Origin: an uncultured Desulfobacter sp.
GTDB lineage: Bacteria > Desulfobacterota > Desulfobacteria > Desulfobacterales > Desulfobacteraceae
DNA: 64,000 bases
Direction of reading: 5' to 3'
NCBI RefSeq assembly: GCF_963664415.1
Contig: NZ_OY761445.1
Coordinates: 3,126,501-3,190,500, forward strand
The first letter of the stretch is position 1; each line of letters opens with the position of its first letter. Below are positions 27,455 through 37,472 of this stretch, in pieces. The translations under genes were made by a program, and so were the position numbers. The notes beneath the pieces were generated by a model, which had not been told where the DNA came from, did not search any database, and saw only the letters and a list, made by a program, of their open reading frames with translations.

Positions 27455-28603
27455 CTATATACATGCCGATAGAATATCCCGCATCTGTTGTGCTGATAAT
27501 TGAATGGGGAAATTTTTATTGGCCGATGCATTAACCACGCTATCAAGATCTTGTTCCGTCAGCCCGTACTCACTTAGCTTGGGTAATTGGGCAGCCCAGG
27601 CATTCATGTAGTCCAAGGCAACCTGAAAATCATCGGGCTGGGGAATTGCGTCAATCCCCCTGGAAAGCCAGGCCCCCACTTCATCCAGGGCCTCCACCCG
27701 CATCTCTTCGGTCAGTATCGTGAAAACCCGGGGCAGAAGGCTGCCGCATGCCACACCATGGGGTACACAGGTAAATGCGCCAAGGGGGCCCGCAACACCG
27801 TGTACTGCGCCAAGACCTGCATTGGCAAGGGTAACCCCGGACAGGTATGCGGCCATGGCCAGATCCCATCGCAAAGATAATTCCACGCGACTTTGGTACA
27901 GATTATCCGAAAAGAGCTGCGATCCCCGGACAAACAGGCGAAGGCCTTGTCTGCTCAACGCCTGGGTGAGCGGTGTAGCGTTTGTGGAAACACAAGATTC
28001 CAAAAGCTGGCTGAACGCATCCAGGGCACAGGCAAGGGTGGTTTCAGGCGGGCATCCCATTGCCAGTTCCGGGTCAATAATGGCGGTTGAGGGAATAAAG
28101 GCATCGTGACGGAAAGATTTTTTAAAGCCGTCCGGCCCGGAGCGGCTGAGCACGGCATTTTTAGTGGCTTCACTACCGGTACCGGCTGTTGTCGGTACAG
28201 CAATGAACCGGACGGTTTTCCCTTCGGGTTCTTTCGTCCCCACACCCTCCAGATAATCCTGGACTGAACCTTCCTGGCAGAGCATAGCCGCAACCGCCTT
28301 GCCTGCATCCAGAACAGATCCGCCGCCGATTCCCACCACGCAACCTGCGTTAAACGTGTCCGCCTGTTCGGTCAGATCATCAACGATATCCGGACCGGGC
28401 TCCCCGTGAACGGTCTGTCTTTTGAACTTGCATCCGGCCACCCTCAATTGAGATTCAAGTGTTTGCCAGGCAGTAGTATCTGCAAAATGACGTCCTGTAA
28501 TAAAAAAGACCGGTGTGGAGAAATCAAGCAGCCCGGAAAGTCTGTTGATCTCATGGGGACCAGAATAGAGAACGGGATTGGTGAGATGCTTAAATGTTTT
28601 CAT
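27455..28603 (-). CDS. Iron-containing alcohol dehydrogenase family protein
   Basis: 382 residues with the group III alcohol-dehydrogenase layout. The N-terminal nucleotide-binding half has GGGSVLDAGKAVAAM and the strongly conserved TTAGTGSEATKNAVL. The metal-binding half has LACALDAFSQLLESCVS and the His-rich GAVHGVAGPLGAFTCVPHG. It would interconvert an alcohol and an aldehyde with NAD(P), which in this setting suits ethanol or another short alcohol. The aldehyde dehydrogenase is 13 kb away, so no operon links them. No sigma-54 site is seen upstream. Confidence 0.9.
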   Translation of the reverse strand: MKTFKHLTNPVLYSGPHEINRLSGLLDFSTPVFFITGRHFADTTAWQTLESQLRVAGCKFKRQTVHGEPGPDIVDDLTEQADTFNAGCVVGIGGGSVLDAGKAVAAMLCQEGSVQDYLEGVGTKEPEGKTVRFIAVPTTAGTGSEATKNAVLSRSGPDGFKKSFRHDAFIPSTAIIDPELAMGCPPETTLACALDAFSQLLESCVSTNATPLTQALSRQGLRLFVRGSQLFSDNLYQSRVELSLRWDLAMAAYLSGVTLANAGLGAVHGVAGPLGAFTCVPHGVACGSLLPRVFTILTEEMRVEALDEVGAWLSRGIDAIPQPDDFQVALDYMNAWAAQLPKLSEYGLTEQDLDSVVNASANKNFPIQLSAQQMRDILSACI

Positions 28604-28740
28604 GATTCGACCTTTTTAAGATTATTGTATCTGTCATTTTTAATTTGAATTATGTCACTTTCAGTGGTATTAATTCCAGCTTTAATCAACAACAAAATGG
28701 ACGGATAATCTGCCCGGCTTAAATAACAGGATAATTTTAT

Positions 28741-28832
28741 ATGAAAGTCTCAATTAATTGTAACATTACTTTCATTCTTTGTCGTGAGTTAAGTCCGGGT
28801 GTCGATGGACCAGATCAACCCATGGATGTTTA
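28741..28832 (+). repeat. Intergenic hairpin repeat, copy A
   Basis: Core GGGTGTCGATGGACCAGATC then CCATGG matches the other copies (consensus GGGTGTAGATAGACC). The terminal hairpin (CAACC-CAT-GGATG) has one mismatch. ATATGAAAGT occurs at both edges (28740 and 28832). It lies between the alcohol dehydrogenase and the truncated YczE-like gene. Confidence 0.65.
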
Positions 28833-28886
28833 TATGAAAGTACCGATTTAAATCAGAGTGCAATATTTATCATCGGCTTATTCATC

Positions 28887-29255
28887 ATGGCCGCTGGTTT
28901 TGTTTTATCGGTCAAAGCAGATCTTGGCGTCTCGCCTATTTCCTGTGTTCCCTGTATCTACAGCTTAACGTTTCCCCTGACCCTGGGTCAGACCACCATT
29001 ATTTTCAATGTGCTGCTCATTTTTCTTCAGATGCTGTTGCTTCGCAAACGATACAGGATTTTCCAGCTGGTTCAATTCCCTGTGGTTTTTCTTTTTGGTT
29101 TTTTCATTAATCTGATCATGAAATATGCCACCTGGGTGACGCCTGTCAACTATTTTGAACAGGCAGTTCTATGTCTGTTAAGCTGTGTGATCCTTGCTAT
29201 TGGCGTATTTTTTGAAGTTAAGGCCGCACTCACCTATCTGCCGCCTTCACTGTGA
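28887..29255 (+). pseudogene. Truncated YczE/YyaS-like (DUF6198) membrane protein
   Basis: The 122 residues give four hydrophobic helices and the family start IMAAGFVLSVKADLGVSPIS. Members are usually over 200 residues with a FEVKA-x-x-TYLPGEG motif midway; here the frame ends right after FEVKAALTYLPP, so the C-terminal half is lost. In-frame coding continues upstream (SAIFIIGLF) into the hairpin repeat without a start codon, so the 5' end also seems damaged. Probably a dead fragment. Confidence 0.65.
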
Positions 29256-29312
29256 CCCAGGGAGTATATTTCAGGCCGCCAAACGCGACCTGAACCCATT
29301 GACTTATTATAC

Positions 29313-29618
29313 CTAATCGATAAATTTAATATCGATTTCTTCTGTGCCTTCTTTTTGTGTCATCTCAAACTTCCCGCTTGGGGTGATGGTAAAGTCCCTT
29401 TGCAATGCCGCATTTTTTAATTGTGCTTCCAGTTTTTCGGCAGCATCTTTTTCACAATCCACATTGAAATACAACTTTAAATTTTTGGAGTTATCATCAT
29501 CAAACTGGATCATAAAGGGATTATGCTGAACAAAAACCAGATCATCATAGTTATATGTCAGTTCAAGCCCGGTATCCTCAATAATTTCCTTTGCGATGCC
29601 TAGTGGTCTTAATTCCAT
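29313..29618 (-). CDS. Conserved-looking hypothetical protein
   Basis: 101 residues, acidic, with no signal peptide or membrane segment. The predicted pattern is strand-rich (LELTYNYDDLVFVQ, FMIQFDDDNSKNLKLYFNV) followed by a charged helix (EKDAAEKLEAQLKNAAL) and more strands. Codon use and length look like a real cytoplasmic protein, and it has its own intergenic spaces. No family is recognised and neighbours give no functional clue. Confidence 0.65.
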   Translation of the reverse strand: MELRPLGIAKEIIEDTGLELTYNYDDLVFVQHNPFMIQFDDDNSKNLKLYFNVDCEKDAAEKLEAQLKNAALQRDFTITPSGKFEMTQKEGTEEIDIKFID

Positions 29619-29763
29619 AATGTATTGAACCCTTTTCGATTATTTTTATGCTTCTTAATCCAAAGACAGCAGTTAAAATGATAGCATACCCCGGCAGTTC
29701 CATCATTAAAAAGTTGCAGGGAACGAACCCTAAAAATTATTGACCTTGCTATCAAACAAGTTT

Positions 29764-29945
29764 AGGGTACACATTAACAACATGTTGTCAAATCTTTAGC
29801 AAACGGAACACGGTGAAAATCCGTGACGGTCCCGCCGCTGTATTGGGGTGTATCTCCCCTGTCGTGCCACTGGAAAAATTTCTGGGAAGGCCTGGGGACA
29901 AAAGTCCAAGCCCCTGAGTCAGAAGACGTGCTTTTAAGATTTTTG
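29764..29945 (+). ncRNA. Cobalamin riboswitch
   Basis: The B12-box core is clear: GGAACACGGTGAAAATCCGT, then GACGGTCCCGCCGCTGTA, and downstream GAGTCAGAAGACGTGC. These match the conserved AdoCbl riboswitch elements in order and spacing. It precedes cobT by about 100 nt, with GATGAGGTAAAAC as ribosome site, so cobalamin should repress cobT. Confidence 0.93.
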
Positions 29946-30041
29946 TCATGCAGGACACGATGGTAAAGGGTTTTGCAGGAAAATATTCCTGCATGTCCGA
30001 ATATCATGAAAGGCTGCAGGCCAAATCGATGAGGTAAAACA

Positions 30042-31100
30042 ATGTCCCTGCTTGAACAAACCATTTCGGCCATCAAACCCGAACTGAATCAAAAGGCGCT
30101 TTCAAACGCCAAACAACGGCTTCTGGACCAGGCAAAACCTCCGGGAAGCTTAGGAATTTTGGAAGATGTCGGTGCCCGCCTGGCTGCCATCAAAGGCACC
30201 ATTGACGTCCATTTAACCAACAAATATATCATCACCTGTGCCGGCGACCATGGTGTGGTCGAAGAAGGGGTCAGTGCCTTCCCCGCAGAAGTCACTCCCC
30301 AGATGGTGTTCAATTTCGTTGGGGGCGGCGCATCCGTCAACATCATGGGAAAACATGCCGGAGCCCAGGTGAAAGCTGCGGATATTGGTGTGAATTACGA
30401 TTTTGACCCGGAGCTCCCCATTTTTCATAAAAAAGTGCGGTACGGCACAGACAATTTTACCAAGGGGCCTGCCATGACCCGGGAAGAGGCGATCAAGTCC
30501 ATTGAGGCAGGCATTGAAATCGTCAATGAACTGCATGCCCAAACCCCTGTGGATCTGTTGGGGACAGGGGATATGGGTATTGGAAATACTACGCCTTCCA
30601 CCGCCATCATCGCAGCACTTTCAGGATTGTCCGTGGAGCGCCTGACCGGCCGGGGATCAGGGGTTGACGACAAAGGTCTTGCCCAAAAAATTGCGGCAAT
30701 CCAAAAGGGGCTGGACATAAACAAGCCAGATCCCAATGATCCCCTTGACGTATTGGCCAAAGTCGGGGGGCTTGAAATCGGTGGACTGGCAGGGCTGGTA
30801 ATCGGTGCCGCCGCCCAAGGCATTCCCGTGGTCTGCGACGGCCTGATCTCCACAGCAGGCGCCCTGATTGCCTGTGAACTGGCTCCGGCGGCAAAAAACT
30901 ATCTGTTTGCCTCCCATAAATCCGTTGAGGTGGGTCACCAATTTATGCATGAACGTATGGGGCTGACACCTTTGATTGATTTAAAATTCCGTCTTGGGGA
31001 GGGTACGGGTGCTGCGGTCTGCATGGAACTTCTGGACCTTGCCACGCGCATTCTTGCGGAGATTAAAACCTTTGAAGAAGTAGGTGTTTCCCAAAAATAA
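30042..31100 (+). CDS. cobT: Nicotinate-nucleotide--dimethylbenzimidazole phosphoribosyltransferase
   Basis: 352 residues, normal for CobT. It makes alpha-ribazole phosphate, the lower ligand of cobalamin, from nicotinate mononucleotide and dimethylbenzimidazole. Recognised segments are AKPPGSLGILEDVGARLA, CAGDHGVVEEGVSAFP, GTGDMGIGNTTPSTA, and RLGEGTGAA with the catalytic Glu near the C-terminus. It is controlled by the riboswitch just upstream and is the only cobalamin gene in the window. Its stop directly abuts the stop of the convergent next gene. Confidence 0.95.
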   Translation: MSLLEQTISAIKPELNQKALSNAKQRLLDQAKPPGSLGILEDVGARLAAIKGTIDVHLTNKYIITCAGDHGVVEEGVSAFPAEVTPQMVFNFVGGGASVNIMGKHAGAQVKAADIGVNYDFDPELPIFHKKVRYGTDNFTKGPAMTREEAIKSIEAGIEIVNELHAQTPVDLLGTGDMGIGNTTPSTAIIAALSGLSVERLTGRGSGVDDKGLAQKIAAIQKGLDINKPDPNDPLDVLAKVGGLEIGGLAGLVIGAAAQGIPVVCDGLISTAGALIACELAPAAKNYLFASHKSVEVGHQFMHERMGLTPLIDLKFRLGEGTGAAVCMELLDLATRILAEIKTFEEVGVSQK

Positions 31101-31574
31101 CTATTCTTCCCAGTCTTCATACCCCGGGTACTGTTCCGGATTTTCACCCTTGGCTTCAATGACCCGGGGATAAACAACGCCGGATTGCGCCTGTTTGTCC
31201 TTGTGCCGGGTTTTATTGATCTGGAACACCCAGTGATCTCCGAAATCAAACAGATAAAACAACTTCAGTCCCGGGGGCATGGGCCAGGCACTTGATATGG
31301 GAACCCGTTGGTACGTATTGACCGGATGATAGTTTTCCCAGTCCGGGGTGCCGCCCACCACCTGGGCGACATGCCCCGGGCGTCGGCCTATATAAAATTC
31401 AAACAAATGGTCATTATCAAAATTGACCGCCTCTTGAATGGCCTCGTGCAGATCCAGGAACGATGCCCGCCAGTCAATTTCCACTACCCGGACACATTCC
31501 GGGTCCGCGCCGAAAAGTTTGATTCGCAGTGTCCATATTTTCTTTGGCTGTTTGAACTGTACAATATTATTCAT
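31101..31574 (-). CDS. PRiA4 ORF3-like family protein
   Basis: 157 residues matching the plasmid pRiA4b ORF-3 family: RVVEIDWRASFLDLHEAIQEA, DHLFEFYIG, LFYLFDFGDHWVFQI and a final PGYEDWEE. The family is widespread and often carried near mobile DNA, but no biochemical role is established. It is convergent with cobT, with no gap between their stop codons. Confidence 0.85.
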   Translation of the reverse strand: MNNIVQFKQPKKIWTLRIKLFGADPECVRVVEIDWRASFLDLHEAIQEAVNFDNDHLFEFYIGRRPGHVAQVVGGTPDWENYHPVNTYQRVPISSAWPMPPGLKLFYLFDFGDHWVFQINKTRHKDKQAQSGVVYPRVIEAKGENPEQYPGYEDWEE

Positions 31575-31778
31575 TTTTTATACGGCCCCTTTTCTTTTCA
31601 GGCTTAAACGGGTACCTTATAGCTTCAACCCGGTATGAAGGCCAGAATAAAAATATCTTTTTCCTTTCGAGCATTGACGTTACGATCCGGATACTTTAAA
31701 TTATCGCCCTTTTAGCGGGCAACAGGCTGAGATCGGATAACTGTAACAAAATGAACCACCCCAAGACAGGCAAAATAT

Positions 31779-33014
31779 ATGAAATTTGACACCTATGCAA
31801 TAAACAGCACCCTGAAAACCAACCTGAAAGCCCAGGGGCTTATCAGGCCCACAGATATTCAATACAAAGCAATCCCTTCTATTTTAAAGGGTGAGGACGT
31901 TTTGGCCATTGCACAGACCGGAACCGGGAAAACCGTAGCATTTGCGGTCCCTGTGATAAATACCGTTCTGAACCTGAAAAGAACCCAAAAAAATCCCGGC
32001 ATCCAAACTATTATCATGGTTCCCACCAGGGAGCTTGCGGTTCAGATTCAGGACGTCTTTATGTCATTATGCCGCAAAACAAAGGTTAAACCCTTTGCCG
32101 TTTTTGGTGGGGTGGAACAGGACAAGCAGATTCAAACACTGATAAAAGGCGTGGATATTTTGATTGCCACGCCGGGCCGCATGTTTGACCTGATCAGTCA
32201 GAAAGCCATTGATATCCGTCAGGTCAAAATCTTAGTCCTTGATGAAGCCGATCAAATGCTGGACAAAGGATTTTTGGAGGATATCCAGTGTATCAAGCGT
32301 CTGTTGAAACAGAGGCACCAAACCCTGTTTTTTTCAGCAACAATCAACAAAAACATAAAAAAACTGGCCTATTCCCAGGTCAAATCTTCGGCTGTGCGCA
32401 TCCAGATTTCCCCGGAAGATCCGGTATCAAAAAATGTATCCCACTATGTGATCTCTGTGGAGATGGATGACAAGCGCTTTTTTCTGCGCAAATTCATCCG
32501 GGAAAACCCGGACAGCAAAATCCTGGTCTTTGTCAGGACCACCGTACGGGCCGAACGGGTGGCCAAAGCCCTGGAAAGGTCCAATATTAACGCGTTGACC
32601 ATTTATGGGAAAAAAGAGCAGGACGAACGGTTGGCGGTTTTGGACCGGTTTAAGCAAGGTGAGGACAAGATCCTTATTGCCACGGATGTATCGGCCCGGG
32701 GCATTGATATCCCCAATGTTGATTATGTGATTAACTATGACCTTCCCGAGCAAAAAGAGATGTATGTCCACAGGGTCGGCAGAACCGGCCGTGGCCGGGC
32801 CAAGGGAAAGGCCATATCCTTTTGCAGCAGCCAGGAAACAGATCTGTTAACGCAAATCCAGGATTTTATAGGCAAACAGATAGAAACAATAAAGGTCTCC
32901 AAAGACGAATATGCCTTTACGGTCGAGGTCACCGAAACCTCAAAAGATATCAGAGAAATGATCCTGGCAAACGAAAAGTGGGAAAAGAAAAAAGGGCGCC
33001 GGAAAAAAAAGTAA
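31779..33014 (+). CDS. DEAD-box ATP-dependent RNA helicase (RhlE-like)
   Basis: 411 residues with every helicase motif: Q motif (RPTDIQYKAIPS), Walker A (AQTGTGKT), Ia (PTRELAVQ), Ib (TPGRM), DEAD (VLDEADQMLDKGF), SAT (FFSATIN), IV-V (TDVSARGIDIPNVDYVINYD) and VI (HRVGRTGR). It ends in a short basic tail (KWEKKKGRRKKK) that probably helps bind RNA. Such enzymes unwind short RNA duplexes in ribosome assembly or RNA decay, often in cold. Single gene with its own upstream space. Confidence 0.93.
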   Translation: MKFDTYAINSTLKTNLKAQGLIRPTDIQYKAIPSILKGEDVLAIAQTGTGKTVAFAVPVINTVLNLKRTQKNPGIQTIIMVPTRELAVQIQDVFMSLCRKTKVKPFAVFGGVEQDKQIQTLIKGVDILIATPGRMFDLISQKAIDIRQVKILVLDEADQMLDKGFLEDIQCIKRLLKQRHQTLFFSATINKNIKKLAYSQVKSSAVRIQISPEDPVSKNVSHYVISVEMDDKRFFLRKFIRENPDSKILVFVRTTVRAERVAKALERSNINALTIYGKKEQDERLAVLDRFKQGEDKILIATDVSARGIDIPNVDYVINYDLPEQKEMYVHRVGRTGRGRAKGKAISFCSSQETDLLTQIQDFIGKQIETIKVSKDEYAFTVEVTETSKDIREMILANEKWEKKKGRRKKK

Positions 33015-33034
33015 AGAGAGCCGTCCAATGAAAA

Positions 33035-33060
33035 CGGCAGTGCGGCGAACCGCACTGCCG
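33035..33060 (-). terminator. Rho-independent terminator
   Basis: A perfect 11-bp stem (CGGCAGTGCGG and its complement) with a CGAA loop lies between two convergent genes. On the minus strand it is followed by TTTTCATT, so it terminates the large secreted-protein gene. On the plus strand no T-run follows. Confidence 0.8.
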
Positions 33061-33078
33061 GACAAATCAGAACTCAGT

Positions 33079-36000
33079 TTACAGAAGATTCAGAAGAGAT
33101 ATGGCACCCGTTACCAACGGATAAAGATCATCCTGTGCATAACATTCAATAATCCAGTCATTGCTATCCGGAGCCCCCGCATCAGTGCATCCGTCTGTTT
33201 TTTTCATGATGTCGTTTTTAAGCTTGCTGACGGCTTCCGCATAGTAGCCATCTTCTACATTTGTGATAATTGCGTTAACTTTATTGGTCAATGCGTTCTT
33301 CATGTTTTTATTTTTGAATACATCATTGTCAAAACTGTTAACTGTATTAATGATCAACTGAAGTTGATCGATCGCGTCACCCGGGTCCGGTTCACCGTGG
33401 GTCAGCGTTGGTGAGCCTCCTGTCCAGGTTTCACCCAGATTGATATATTCACCCTCCTCGAAGCCTTCATCACTGAGAGATGAGAACGTATAAGTCAGCT
33501 TGGTATTGTCTGTATCCAAACGTTCAACCGTAAGGCTGTAGCTATTCTCAGCCGGGTCGTCGTTCTCGACAATCAGCCGTCCGGTATCCACATCAATGGA
33601 CACGCCCAACGAACGGCCTTGGGCAACTTCAGCACCGGTTACCTTAAAGGCATAATCAGGCGCACCGCTCCGGCTGACAGCCATGGACAGGTCCGGTGTA
33701 TCGCTGTCGAGTTCACTTGCCTGAAAGGTCAGGCCGTGATGATCTCCGTCAAAGGTCACGCCCATTACATCGTTGGTGCCGGATGAGGCTGACCCTGAAT
33801 CCACAGCATCTTCCGCAGAGTCTATCCTCAGCCCGGTCAGCCGGGTGACAAAACCCTGGCCAACGATGTTGAGGTTGGCAGGGGCGGTCCGGTTGCCATA
33901 GGCGGAGGGACGGTCTGCAATACTCATGCTGTAAGTATGGCCTGCTTCATGGGGAATACGGATATTGTTCGGGATATTCAGCGGGCCGTTCACCACAGGA
34001 ATTTGCTCTGCACCGGGAATCTCGGCAATAAACTCGCCGGTTTCCGGGTCAATACCGGCGCGCAGGCCATCGTCCCGGGTGATCATCAGGCTTCCTTCGC
34101 CATCAAGATCAAACTCATATGCAGATGAAACTAAAGTTTCTGCTGCGGCTTCCTCAGCAACATCTACGCAGCCGCCAAAGCACTCCTTGGGGAATTTTTC
34201 AGCCCAGCGCAGGCTCTTGAGCCTGAATTTGCCTATATTGCCGGTTTCAGCATTACCGACATAGGTAGATACCGGTGCATCCGGATTAATAGCCCCGCCT
34301 TCATAAACCCATTCACCGGTGGAATAGGTTACCTTAAAAACTCGGTCATAATTCTTGGGATAATTGACATCATAAACATAAACCCAGTAGGTATCATCAT
34401 CTACCTTTGTCACGGCATAGGGCGTAACCGCATGACCGCCGCTCCAATCCAGCTTCCAGAAAGCGATGGTGTAACGGTTGTCCGCATTTGGATCGCTGAA
34501 ATTTTCCATCAGTTTATCTACAATGGCAACGCCGCCCTCTGCCGCAGTAAATGGCTCCAGGCCGGTTTGATCTACAGGATTTTTTATCTGGGTGCAATGG
34601 TAGAGTTGAATCAGGTTCCGGGCATTGGATTGAGCGATATCATAGGTATTGATGGCCCCGGCCTGATAGTCCTCCGGAAAAACATCCTCATGATCGTATA
34701 TCCACAAACTTGACGCGGCCAATCCCGCGCAATGCCCGCCTGATCCCCAGGCGGCAAGGGCCTGACGTTCTTCCTCTGCGGCAGCGGTCAGCACGCATGG
34801 GCTGTCTTCACCCCCGTTGCATACACCGGCTCCGTATATCGTCTGCATCTGGCTTGCGGTAATATCGGTATCCAGGGTCGGTGAACCATAATTAGCAAAA
34901 CTGTAGCCATCCGGAAATGGTGTAAAGCCCAATGCGGCCGATGCAGCCTTGTATGGTGTGATAAAAGATGTTCCGGTGTCGGTAATGGATGGATCGGAAC
35001 TGCTTGTAACGCTGTAGTTTTCGCTTACCAGATCCTGATCTGCGGTAACCGAATACCATATTCTTTGTGTCGAGTTGGGCGCCATGGAGGGGAGATCCCA
35101 GGTTAATGTACTGCCGGACAAGGTTCCGCCGTCACTGACGCTGCCTGTCACATAAGTGGCACCGGTTGGCAGGGCATCAACCACACGCAGGTCATCCAAT
35201 GTTGTTACGCCTTCGTTAAAAACGGTCAAAACGAACTGGGTCTGACCGCTTTCCGCTGCAAATGCAGGCCCGGCTTTGGTGATACTTATGGATGGCAGAC
35301 CCTCTCCCTGATACTCATAGGCGCCTATGTCCGCTGTAGAGCCGTAGGGTCGCTGATTTTCGTCCGCATCAACGGTCAGGCCTGCGTCCACTCCCAGATC
35401 AATGGCCGGAGAATTCTGCTGCAGGTGGTAGTCATCTGCGTCCTGATCAACAAACCGGGGAGATGCGGCAACCCGGTTGTTACCGCCGGAGTTGATGACT
35501 GCGTCGCTGTAAATTTTCAGGTCCGCGTCAACAAATGCAAACAAGTTGTAGTCCTCATTCACCACGGCCGTTTCACCGGAAGCCACCAGGCCTGTAGTAA
35601 AATTGTAAAAAATATTGTTTTGCATGGTGGTGGGGCCATTGACATTGATTGCATCATTCTCGCTTTTGTACTTATTGGCAAAGGTATTGTTCACAATGGA
35701 GAGGCTTCCGTCTGTGCCGGAGCTGCGTATTGCTGCACCCGTATTAGTACTCTGATTATCGGCAAAAATGCTGTTGGTAATAGTTCCCGTATCGCCGAAG
35801 AAACGAATGGCACCGCCCCAGCCGGACTGGTTGTCCAGGAAGGAGCATCGGTCCACTGTCAGGTTGCCGTAGACATACAAAGCACCGCCGCTGTACGAAG
35901 CCGAGCTGTTGTCGGTGATATTGTTTTCAAAATGTACATTTTCCAGGGTGACATCACCAAACGCCCATAAACCAGCCCCGTAACCAGCGATATTGCCGTT

Positions 36001-37323
36001 GCGCAGGGTAAGATTGCGAATAGTGGGGGCAATGGAGGAACTTGTCCTCAGAATCCGGAACTGATCGGCACTTTCGCTGCGTTCAATAGTTGCGCCGTTG
36101 CCTTCGATGGTTGCTGCCGAAGTAATATACAGCCCGCTGCCGCCGTATGACGAGTCGGCAGCAGAGGTCAGGGTGTAGGTGCAGGTGCCGTCCAGTTCGA
36201 TGGTCCCGCTGTCCTCGCCCAGCATCACCCGGGTACGCAGGGAGAGTTCAGAGCAGGGTGCCACACTCACGGCATCCGAAATCTCGGAAGCGCTCAATGC
36301 ACGGTTATACACACGCACATCGTCTATCATCCCGTCAAAAAACCGGTCACCCGTATCACTGCCGATCAGCAGATTGTCATCCGTATCAGCCGTAAGCGCC
36401 CCTGAGCCGGCTACTTCCCCGGCCAATACGCCGTTTAAATAAAAGGAAACATTATTTTCCTCGTCCATTACGGCAGCAATGTGGTTCCATTGTCCGGCAG
36501 TTATAACATCCTTGGCCAGGTAATAATATCCGGTCCCATGGGCATATATCAATAATCTTTTGTAAAACAGACCAAAGCTCCAGCCGTTTGAGCTGTTGGT
36601 ACGATCGGTAGCGATCAAAAACTGGTAGCCGGATGCGGTGTCGGTTTTGATCCAGCCCATCAAGGTGAAATTACTGGTCAGTTGGTTGACGGCACAGTTC
36701 GGAATAGTCACTGTACCAGTGGAGCCATCCACGCTTAAAGCACCGGGATTGTCGCCGGTGGTCATCGGTGCGGGGTCATCAGTGCTGAAACTCGAGCCGC
36801 CCGATAGCACGCCGTCATTTGCATATGCGGATGAATCTTCAGCCACTGTGCCTGATTCTTCATCGAACTTCCAATGGCCGATCAGGCCCGTATCATTCAC
36901 TGGTGGCTCAACTTCAATTACAACCGTAGCTGTTGACTGGCCATAATTATTTTTAACAGTATATGTCAAGCTGTCGGTACCAACAAAATCCGTATTAGGT
37001 GTGTATACAAGTTTGCCGACCATCCCGACGCCTCCCGTGCCATTGGAAGGATGTATAGTATTTGGACTAACGATTACCCTGAGGAAATTGTCTCCACTAG
37101 GGTCTGTATCGTTGGCCAACACACCGGGGGCAGCGACGATGAGTGTCGTATTCATTTCCATACTGTAGCTGTCATCAACCGCTATGGGAATATTATTATC
37201 ATCTGCCAAAGCGACGGACAGCTGCGCCATAGCCATAACCATGGTTATAGCAAACGGCAGGGCCGTAAATAACAATCGGCCGAGGCCTCTACGTCGGCTA
37301 ACATTTTTTTTAATGATTTTCAA
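33079..37323 (-). CDS. Very large secreted multidomain protein with papain-like segment
   Basis: 1414 residues. A signal peptide (1-40) is followed by a cadherin/Big-like domain (AVDDSYSMEMNTTL, about 45-140), a LamG-type domain (about 150-350, FDGMIDDVRVYNRALS), and a parallel beta-helix (about 360-680) closing with DIGAYEY. A DUF11-like domain follows (about 690-790, LTVFNEGVTTLDDLRVVD). Residues 795-1080 hold C865 (GGHCAGLAA), H964 (GGHAVTPYAV) and D985/N987 (VYDVNYP), in papain order and spacing; peptidase activity is an inference. The C-terminus resembles small helical FIMAH-like domains. It probably sits on or is released from the cell surface. Its own terminator follows. Confidence 0.82.
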   Translation of the reverse strand: MKIIKKNVSRRRGLGRLLFTALPFAITMVMAMAQLSVALADDNNIPIAVDDSYSMEMNTTLIVAAPGVLANDTDPSGDNFLRVIVSPNTIHPSNGTGGVGMVGKLVYTPNTDFVGTDSLTYTVKNNYGQSTATVVIEVEPPVNDTGLIGHWKFDEESGTVAEDSSAYANDGVLSGGSSFSTDDPAPMTTGDNPGALSVDGSTGTVTIPNCAVNQLTSNFTLMGWIKTDTASGYQFLIATDRTNSSNGWSFGLFYKRLLIYAHGTGYYYLAKDVITAGQWNHIAAVMDEENNVSFYLNGVLAGEVAGSGALTADTDDNLLIGSDTGDRFFDGMIDDVRVYNRALSASEISDAVSVAPCSELSLRTRVMLGEDSGTIELDGTCTYTLTSAADSSYGGSGLYITSAATIEGNGATIERSESADQFRILRTSSSIAPTIRNLTLRNGNIAGYGAGLWAFGDVTLENVHFENNITDNSSASYSGGALYVYGNLTVDRCSFLDNQSGWGGAIRFFGDTGTITNSIFADNQSTNTGAAIRSSGTDGSLSIVNNTFANKYKSENDAINVNGPTTMQNNIFYNFTTGLVASGETAVVNEDYNLFAFVDADLKIYSDAVINSGGNNRVAASPRFVDQDADDYHLQQNSPAIDLGVDAGLTVDADENQRPYGSTADIGAYEYQGEGLPSISITKAGPAFAAESGQTQFVLTVFNEGVTTLDDLRVVDALPTGATYVTGSVSDGGTLSGSTLTWDLPSMAPNSTQRIWYSVTADQDLVSENYSVTSSSDPSITDTGTSFITPYKAASAALGFTPFPDGYSFANYGSPTLDTDITASQMQTIYGAGVCNGGEDSPCVLTAAAEEERQALAAWGSGGHCAGLAASSLWIYDHEDVFPEDYQAGAINTYDIAQSNARNLIQLYHCTQIKNPVDQTGLEPFTAAEGGVAIVDKLMENFSDPNADNRYTIAFWKLDWSGGHAVTPYAVTKVDDDTYWVYVYDVNYPKNYDRVFKVTYSTGEWVYEGGAINPDAPVSTYVGNAETGNIGKFRLKSLRWAEKFPKECFGGCVDVAEEAAAETLVSSAYEFDLDGEGSLMITRDDGLRAGIDPETGEFIAEIPGAEQIPVVNGPLNIPNNIRIPHEAGHTYSMSIADRPSAYGNRTAPANLNIVGQGFVTRLTGLRIDSAEDAVDSGSASSGTNDVMGVTFDGDHHGLTFQASELDSDTPDLSMAVSRSGAPDYAFKVTGAEVAQGRSLGVSIDVDTGRLIVENDDPAENSYSLTVERLDTDNTKLTYTFSSLSDEGFEEGEYINLGETWTGGSPTLTHGEPDPGDAIDQLQLIINTVNSFDNDVFKNKNMKNALTNKVNAIITNVEDGYYAEAVSKLKNDIMKKTDGCTDAGAPDSNDWIIECYAQDDLYPLVTGAISLLNLL

Positions 37324-37380
37324 AATTTATCTCCTTTTCAGTTTTGATTTAAAAAATTCATTTTTCACATATCAACTTAT

Positions 37381-37472
37381 ATGAAAGTACTAATAAGCTT
37401 CTAAATTGCTTTTATATTTTGTGTAGGTTGAGTCTGGGTATCGATAGACCAAATCAGCCCATGGCTGTTATT
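37381..37472 (+). repeat. Intergenic hairpin repeat, copy B
   Basis: ATGAAAGTAC start, core GTCTGGGTATCGATAGACCA, then the terminal hairpin CAGCC-CAT-GGCTG, which pairs perfectly while differing from the ACGGCC/GGCCGT stem of copies D and E. It lies upstream of the 1414-residue secreted-protein gene. Confidence 0.7.

Noticed and set aside
35425..35970. 181-residue plus-strand frame
   Set aside because: Antisense to the beta-helix region of the secreted protein; composition typical of a shadow frame.
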